Shown here: positions 61,301 to 64,000 of the stretch, in pieces
How the letters are laid out: each line of letters begins with the position of its first letter
How positions within the stretch are numbered: position 1 is the first letter of the stretch
Assembly: GCA_002307295.1 (NCBI GenBank)
Contig: DBTY01000003.1
Span: forward strand, 73,650-137,649
Direction: 5' to 3'
DNA length: 64,000 nucleotides
Source of the DNA: Ignavibacteriales bacterium UBA1304
GTDB lineage: Bacteria; Bacteroidota; Ignavibacteria; Ignavibacteriales; Ignavibacteriaceae
Program-made: the position numbers and the translations under genes
The notes under the pieces: generated by a model
What the model saw: only the letters and a program-made list of their open reading frames with translations
Database searches by the model: none
What the model was told of the DNA's origin: nothing

Positions 61301-63046
61301 TTAAAAATTTAGCTTTTCTTCATTAGAATAATTATTGTATGCTTCTTTCAATTTATCAGTAAATTTTACTTGCTTTATAAATTGTTTGTCGTTGATATCT
61401 AGTTTGGAATACTTAATTACTTCAATTGTTTTTTGAAAATAAATAATTGTTTGCTCCTTATCATTTATTATATCAATAATCGGCTTACAATACTCATTCA
61501 CTTTTTTTTCGCTATTTAAAAAATTCCGTTCTAATGATTTATTTATTATTAACATACGGAACAACATCAAAACGAAAAACTTAACCTTCCTATAATTTGT
61601 ATCAATAGACTTAGAACGGAATAAAGTATCCAAACGGTAAAATGAAAGTGCTGATGTATAGTATGGAAGACATGTGTGTTTAGAATTGAATATTGTCGGA
61701 TTTTCATTTTCTATATTTTGTTTTACAATCGTTCCAAAATATGTGGTTACGCGATCCGGATTTTCGTAAAACATTGAAGAAAAGGATTTAATTAGATTTT
61801 GGATATTAATTATTCTTGATTTTACTACTGAACTATCACTTTGATATTGTCCGGATCGTCTTTCATAATATAACTTCTCATCACCTTCAAACGTAAGGAA
61901 ATAATATTCTAATTTTTTTTGAAAATCAGTCATTGCCTTTAACTGTTCTCTTTTAATTGCGGTTTGACTGTTAGTTGCAATTGTTATGCGGTTTTTGACA
62001 TCATCATTATCAGTAATAATTAGTTTTACTGGAATATTGAAATTATTAAAAGTGGCATTCTTGATATGATTATATAGGACATTACTCGTTTGACAGCCAT
62101 TTACAATTTGATAATCTGAGATAGTAAAATTTTTGCCTGAAGGACGCAATGATGAAGCAACAATCGTAATTCCGTTATTAAGAACTGTAAATAATTCTGG
62201 AGTATCTCCTGTTAAAGTGGATTCAATGCTAGTATTTACCGGGTTTTCAAAACCTTGAAAATCTCTGATATTATCAAAGAAAATATTCCTCATATTATCA
62301 TTTTCATCGAGTAATATTTTTTTAAATTCTGATAATGGAAGAATACCATAATAGGCTTCTTTAATGTTGGGGAGGTCAGGTAATGGTACTTTATCTTGGA
62401 ATATGAAAGTCGTTGTAACAATATTTTTTGTCTCACGATAATATTTGGCGATTTCGTTTGCGCCGACAGGTGCAAAAATAACATCTGAGAACAAATTTGT
62501 TCTTAGCAAATCGTCTTTTGTAGTATTTATCACAGCCAGACAGTTTCCATCATTTTCCCAATTTCCGTTTGTAACATAGTACAGTTTACACTTTGGATTA
62601 GATCGGAATTGTGACGCCTTACTAAATAAATATTCGGATAGTTCAACAAAGCTTAGGATTTCACTATTTCGTCTAAGGCCTGGAGTTTCAGAAAAAAAGT
62701 CTTTTACACCCATGACAAAAATACCCATATCTCTAGTATCGAAATGATTAGAAGTTTTTGATTGAATAAAAACCATCGTGACTTCAAGAAAACTATTACT
62801 AATTAACAAAAAATCTATTTCTTCTTTGCTTTGGATAAGCTGGCCATTTACAATTATCGCAATTCCATCTATTCCGGTATCATCTCCATTTCCAGTTAAA
62901 GTATCATCTATATCGAACGAACGATTAAATTCTTTTGATATGATTGAAAAATTCACAAATCTCTCAAAATCCTTCTCGGGATTTTCGGATGCTATTTCTT
63001 GAATTGATAAAAGGTCTTCAACTAGGCGACTTACTATTCTGTCCAT
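61301..63046 (-). CDS. AIPR-family abortive phage infection protein, possible nuclease
   Basis: 581 residues from the ATG at 63046. A TTG at 63061 is in frame. The AIPR core is clear: ENPVNTSIESTLTG, VLNNGITIVASSLRP (about 289-302) and SDYQIVNGCQTSNVLYNH (about 310-327). The N-terminus holds DDTGIDGIAI (Asp near 60) and VFIQSKTSNHF (Gln95-x-Lys97). This D-G...QxK spacing fits a PD-(D/E)xK nuclease core with Gln in place of Glu. AIPR proteins are linked to abortive phage infection. The nuclease reading is my inference. By eye the codon use is more AT-rich than the housekeeping genes, suggesting transfer. Confidence 0.8.
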   Translation of the reverse strand: MDRIVSRLVEDLLSIQEIASENPEKDFERFVNFSIISKEFNRSFDIDDTLTGNGDDTGIDGIAIIVNGQLIQSKEEIDFLLISNSFLEVTMVFIQSKTSNHFDTRDMGIFVMGVKDFFSETPGLRRNSEILSFVELSEYLFSKASQFRSNPKCKLYYVTNGNWENDGNCLAVINTTKDDLLRTNLFSDVIFAPVGANEIAKYYRETKNIVTTTFIFQDKVPLPDLPNIKEAYYGILPLSEFKKILLDENDNMRNIFFDNIRDFQGFENPVNTSIESTLTGDTPELFTVLNNGITIVASSLRPSGKNFTISDYQIVNGCQTSNVLYNHIKNATFNNFNIPVKLIITDNDDVKNRITIATNSQTAIKREQLKAMTDFQKKLEYYFLTFEGDEKLYYERRSGQYQSDSSVVKSRIINIQNLIKSFSSMFYENPDRVTTYFGTIVKQNIENENPTIFNSKHTCLPYYTSALSFYRLDTLFRSKSIDTNYRKVKFFVLMLFRMLIINKSLERNFLNSEKKVNEYCKPIIDIINDKEQTIIYFQKTIEVIKYSKLDINDKQFIKQVKFTDKLKEAYNNYSNEEKLNF

Positions 63047-63051
63047 ATTTA

Positions 63052-63111
63052 TTAATGCCAAAATATTAAAAGTATTATTGTTAATACATTTCCAAACAAT
63101 TTCCGCCGCAT
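63052..63111 (-). CDS. Possible 19-residue leader peptide upstream of the AIPR gene
   Basis: On the minus strand an ATG at 63111 follows GAGGGG at a 7-nt spacing and encodes MRRKLFGNVLTIILLIFWH, basic then hydrophobic. Its stop lies 5 nt before the AIPR ATG, which has no clear ribosome site of its own. Translational coupling would explain this. The peptide could be a leader, a tiny membrane protein or chance. Confidence 0.3.
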   Translation of the reverse strand: MRRKLFGNVLTIILLIFWH

Positions 63112-63151
63112 CGTTCGTCCCCTCGGGTTAAATGTAGTATGAAGGGTTTCA

Positions 63152-63167
63152 TTACATATCTATGTAA
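63152..63167. promoter_or_regulatory. Operator-like palindrome upstream of the AIPR gene
   Basis: TTACATA-TC-TATGTAA, perfect 7-bp arms with a 2-bp centre, about 106 nt upstream of the AIPR ATG and 41 nt upstream of the small leader ORF. No regulator gene is adjacent in the window. Confidence 0.4.
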
Positions 63168-63262
63168 CCTAATAAAAATTATTTTAATTGTCACTTATTA
63201 TTTTATGAAAATAAAAAGCTGAAAATTCGTGTAAAAAGATTAATATCGATTAAGAAGAGATG

Positions 63263-63374
63263 GAGATTCCGGGTCTTTGCCCGGAATGACGGGAAAAATT
63301 ATCGAGCAAAGGGCGAACGAGATTCCGGGTCTTCGCCCGGAATGACAGAAAAAATTATTTTGCAAAGGACGGAC
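63263..63374. repeat. Two tandem ~56-bp units with a CCGGG/CCCGG palindrome
   Basis: Units at 63263-63318 and 63319-63374 each begin GAGATTCCGGGTCTT and carry ATTCCGGG...CCCGGAAT arms, then AATGAC and an A-rich tail ending in a GGGCGAACGA or GGACGGACGA block. A third unit starts (GAG, 63375) and is broken off. Intergenic palindromes of this ATTCCGGG type are widespread in bacteria. Confidence 0.7.
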
Positions 63375-63405
63375 GAGAAGTCCCACAATTTTATATTTAA
63401 AAACG

Positions 63406-63440
63406 AAAAATCTTCATGATTTAATTTCATGAAGATTTTT
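63406..63440 (-). terminator. Strong terminator following the tRNA remnant (minus strand)
   Basis: Perfect 14-bp stem AAAAATCTTCATGA / TCATGAAGATTTTT (63406-63419 and 63427-63440) with a 7-nt loop. On the minus strand a T-rich tail follows. It sits where the terminator of a minus-strand tRNA would be. Confidence 0.8.
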
Positions 63441-63452
63441 GATCTGAAGAAG

Positions 63453-63503
63453 AGCGAGCGACGGGGATCGAACCCGCGACAACTCGTTATAACTAAACGA
63501 GTT
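63453..63503 (-). tRNA. tRNA 3'-end remnant, probable attachment site
   Basis: Reading the minus strand there is a hairpin AACTCGTT-TAGTTAT-AACGAGTT, then GTC, a full T arm (GCGGG-TTCGATC-CCCGT), the 3' acceptor strand CGCTCGC and a T discriminator. No D arm or matching 5' acceptor GCGAGCG was found upstream on the minus strand, so only the 3' part is present. The hairpin may be a variable or anticodon arm, so identity is unclear. Such fragments are typical of tyrosine-integrase attachment sites. Confidence 0.6.
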
Positions 63504-63671
63504 AATTTTACCTGCACACTATTTTGAACACTATTAAGCAAAAAAACAATGGATTTAGTGAAATATGAATTTTATTACTTTATATTTCTTATACCAGTTA
63601 TACGTCCCGTAATTGAGACTCATTGTTAGTAACAACTATTAATTTTAAGTAACTAATTTGCACGCATTATT
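63504..63671. other. AT-rich gap beyond the tRNA remnant, nothing recognised
   Basis: 168 bp with short A runs. A small direct repeat (ACACTATTTTGAACACTATT near 63515) lies beside the tRNA remnant. No gene was seen. Confidence 0.4.
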
Positions 63672-63989
63672 TTACTTTGATTGAATTCGCGAAAGTATTT
63701 CTAATTTCTCTAAATAAGGTTTCATGTTTTTTAATGTGGTAAAAGGGTTTGTGCCATCATTATATAAATATATTGGTTCACTTATAGAAGTGTTTTTATC
63801 CCATGATAATTGTGAAGCAATTAAAGGCGTTAAAGCTAATTTATAACTAATTGGATAATCTTCATAATTAACATCTTTCTTTGTATTAAAGCCAATAGGT
63901 TTATAGTCTCTATTCAAAATCACATACTCATCTTTTGAATTATCTAGTAATTGTATACAGTAAGGCAATATATTCCTGTAATGGTTCAA
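63672..63989 (-). CDS. Hypothetical protein at the right edge, possibly partial
   Basis: 105 residues from a TTG at 63989, but the frame stays open to the window edge, so the true start may lie outside. The visible part (DEYVILNRDYKPIGFNTKKD, then YPISYKLALTPLIASQL) has no recognised domain. It is very AT-rich. If the tRNA remnant marks an integration site, this gene belongs to the inserted element. Confidence 0.4.
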   Translation of the reverse strand: MNHYRNILPYCIQLLDNSKDEYVILNRDYKPIGFNTKKDVNYEDYPISYKLALTPLIASQLSWDKNTSISEPIYLYNDGTNPFTTLKNMKPYLEKLEILSRIQSK

Positions 63990-64000
63990 GGGGAAAAGGA

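Noticed and set aside
63299..63541. 80-codon minus-strand frame across the tRNA remnant
   Set aside because: Its sequence is only the translation of the tRNA 3' end, terminator and CCGGG repeats.

Overview
The window is about 64 kb of AT-rich chromosome from a bacterium of the Bacteroidota/Ignavibacteriota (FCB) type. This is judged from PorV/FadL-like outer membrane proteins, a secreted beta-propeller with a FlgD/type IX-like C-terminal domain, a TonB receptor with a carboxypeptidase-regulatory-like N-terminus, bacillithiol synthesis (BshC), a tgt-yajC pair, and a promoter of the TTTG-N20-TAnnTTTG type in front of the tRNA cluster. No species can be named from the sequence alone. Genes are tightly packed, often overlapping by 1-13 nt, and TTG starts are frequent. 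Two conserved genes have no ATG, GTG or TTG start at all: rsgA (ATA) and tgt (CTG).

Layout. 1-2.6 kb: low-complexity secreted proteins and a PorV/FadL-like porin. 2.6-7.4 kb: rsgA, menF-menD (menaquinone) and a GNAT acetyltransferase. 7.4-10.9 kb (minus strand): a LolCDE-like ABC exporter. 11.0-11.4 kb: tRNA-Pro, -Arg, -His and -Glu, then a DnaQ/GIY-YIG nuclease fusion. 13.3-19.1 kb: ymdB-like, folD, deoC, a HicB-like protein, trmH, aroA and an orphan MalK-type ATPase. 19.1-20.7 kb: bshC. 20.8-28.3 kb: an eight-gene translationally coupled operon with two related outer membrane proteins around a flippase-like protein, two GT2 glycosyltransferases, a NodB deacetylase and a radical SAM protein, ending in an M50 protease. 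28.4-32.7 kb: lipoprotein, beta-propeller cargo and two PorV-like proteins. 32.8-36.6 kb: FemAB-like protein, GT4, methyltransferase and GT9 (envelope glycans). 36.8-47.1 kb: thyA-folA, mutL, UbiA-like, CBS/CorC, tgt-yajC-ribBA, NfeD protease and a CoA-binding protein. 47.2-51.9 kb (minus strand): a TetR-EmrA-EmrB-TolC efflux operon. 52-59 kb: assorted enzymes, then a CxxC/RGPP peptide with a TonB receptor and a Cys/Met-type PLP enzyme.

59.1-64 kb looks like accessory DNA. It has palindromic repeats and a minus-strand cassette of an AIPR-family protein with a possible PD-(D/E)xK nuclease core, a TPR/coiled-coil protein, and a coupled small two-helix membrane protein. Next come a tandem palindromic repeat and a tRNA 3'-end remnant with its own terminator, which looks like an integration site for an element extending past the right edge. 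The AIPR/TPR/membrane cassette and the glycan/radical-SAM operon are the best candidates for undescribed systems.
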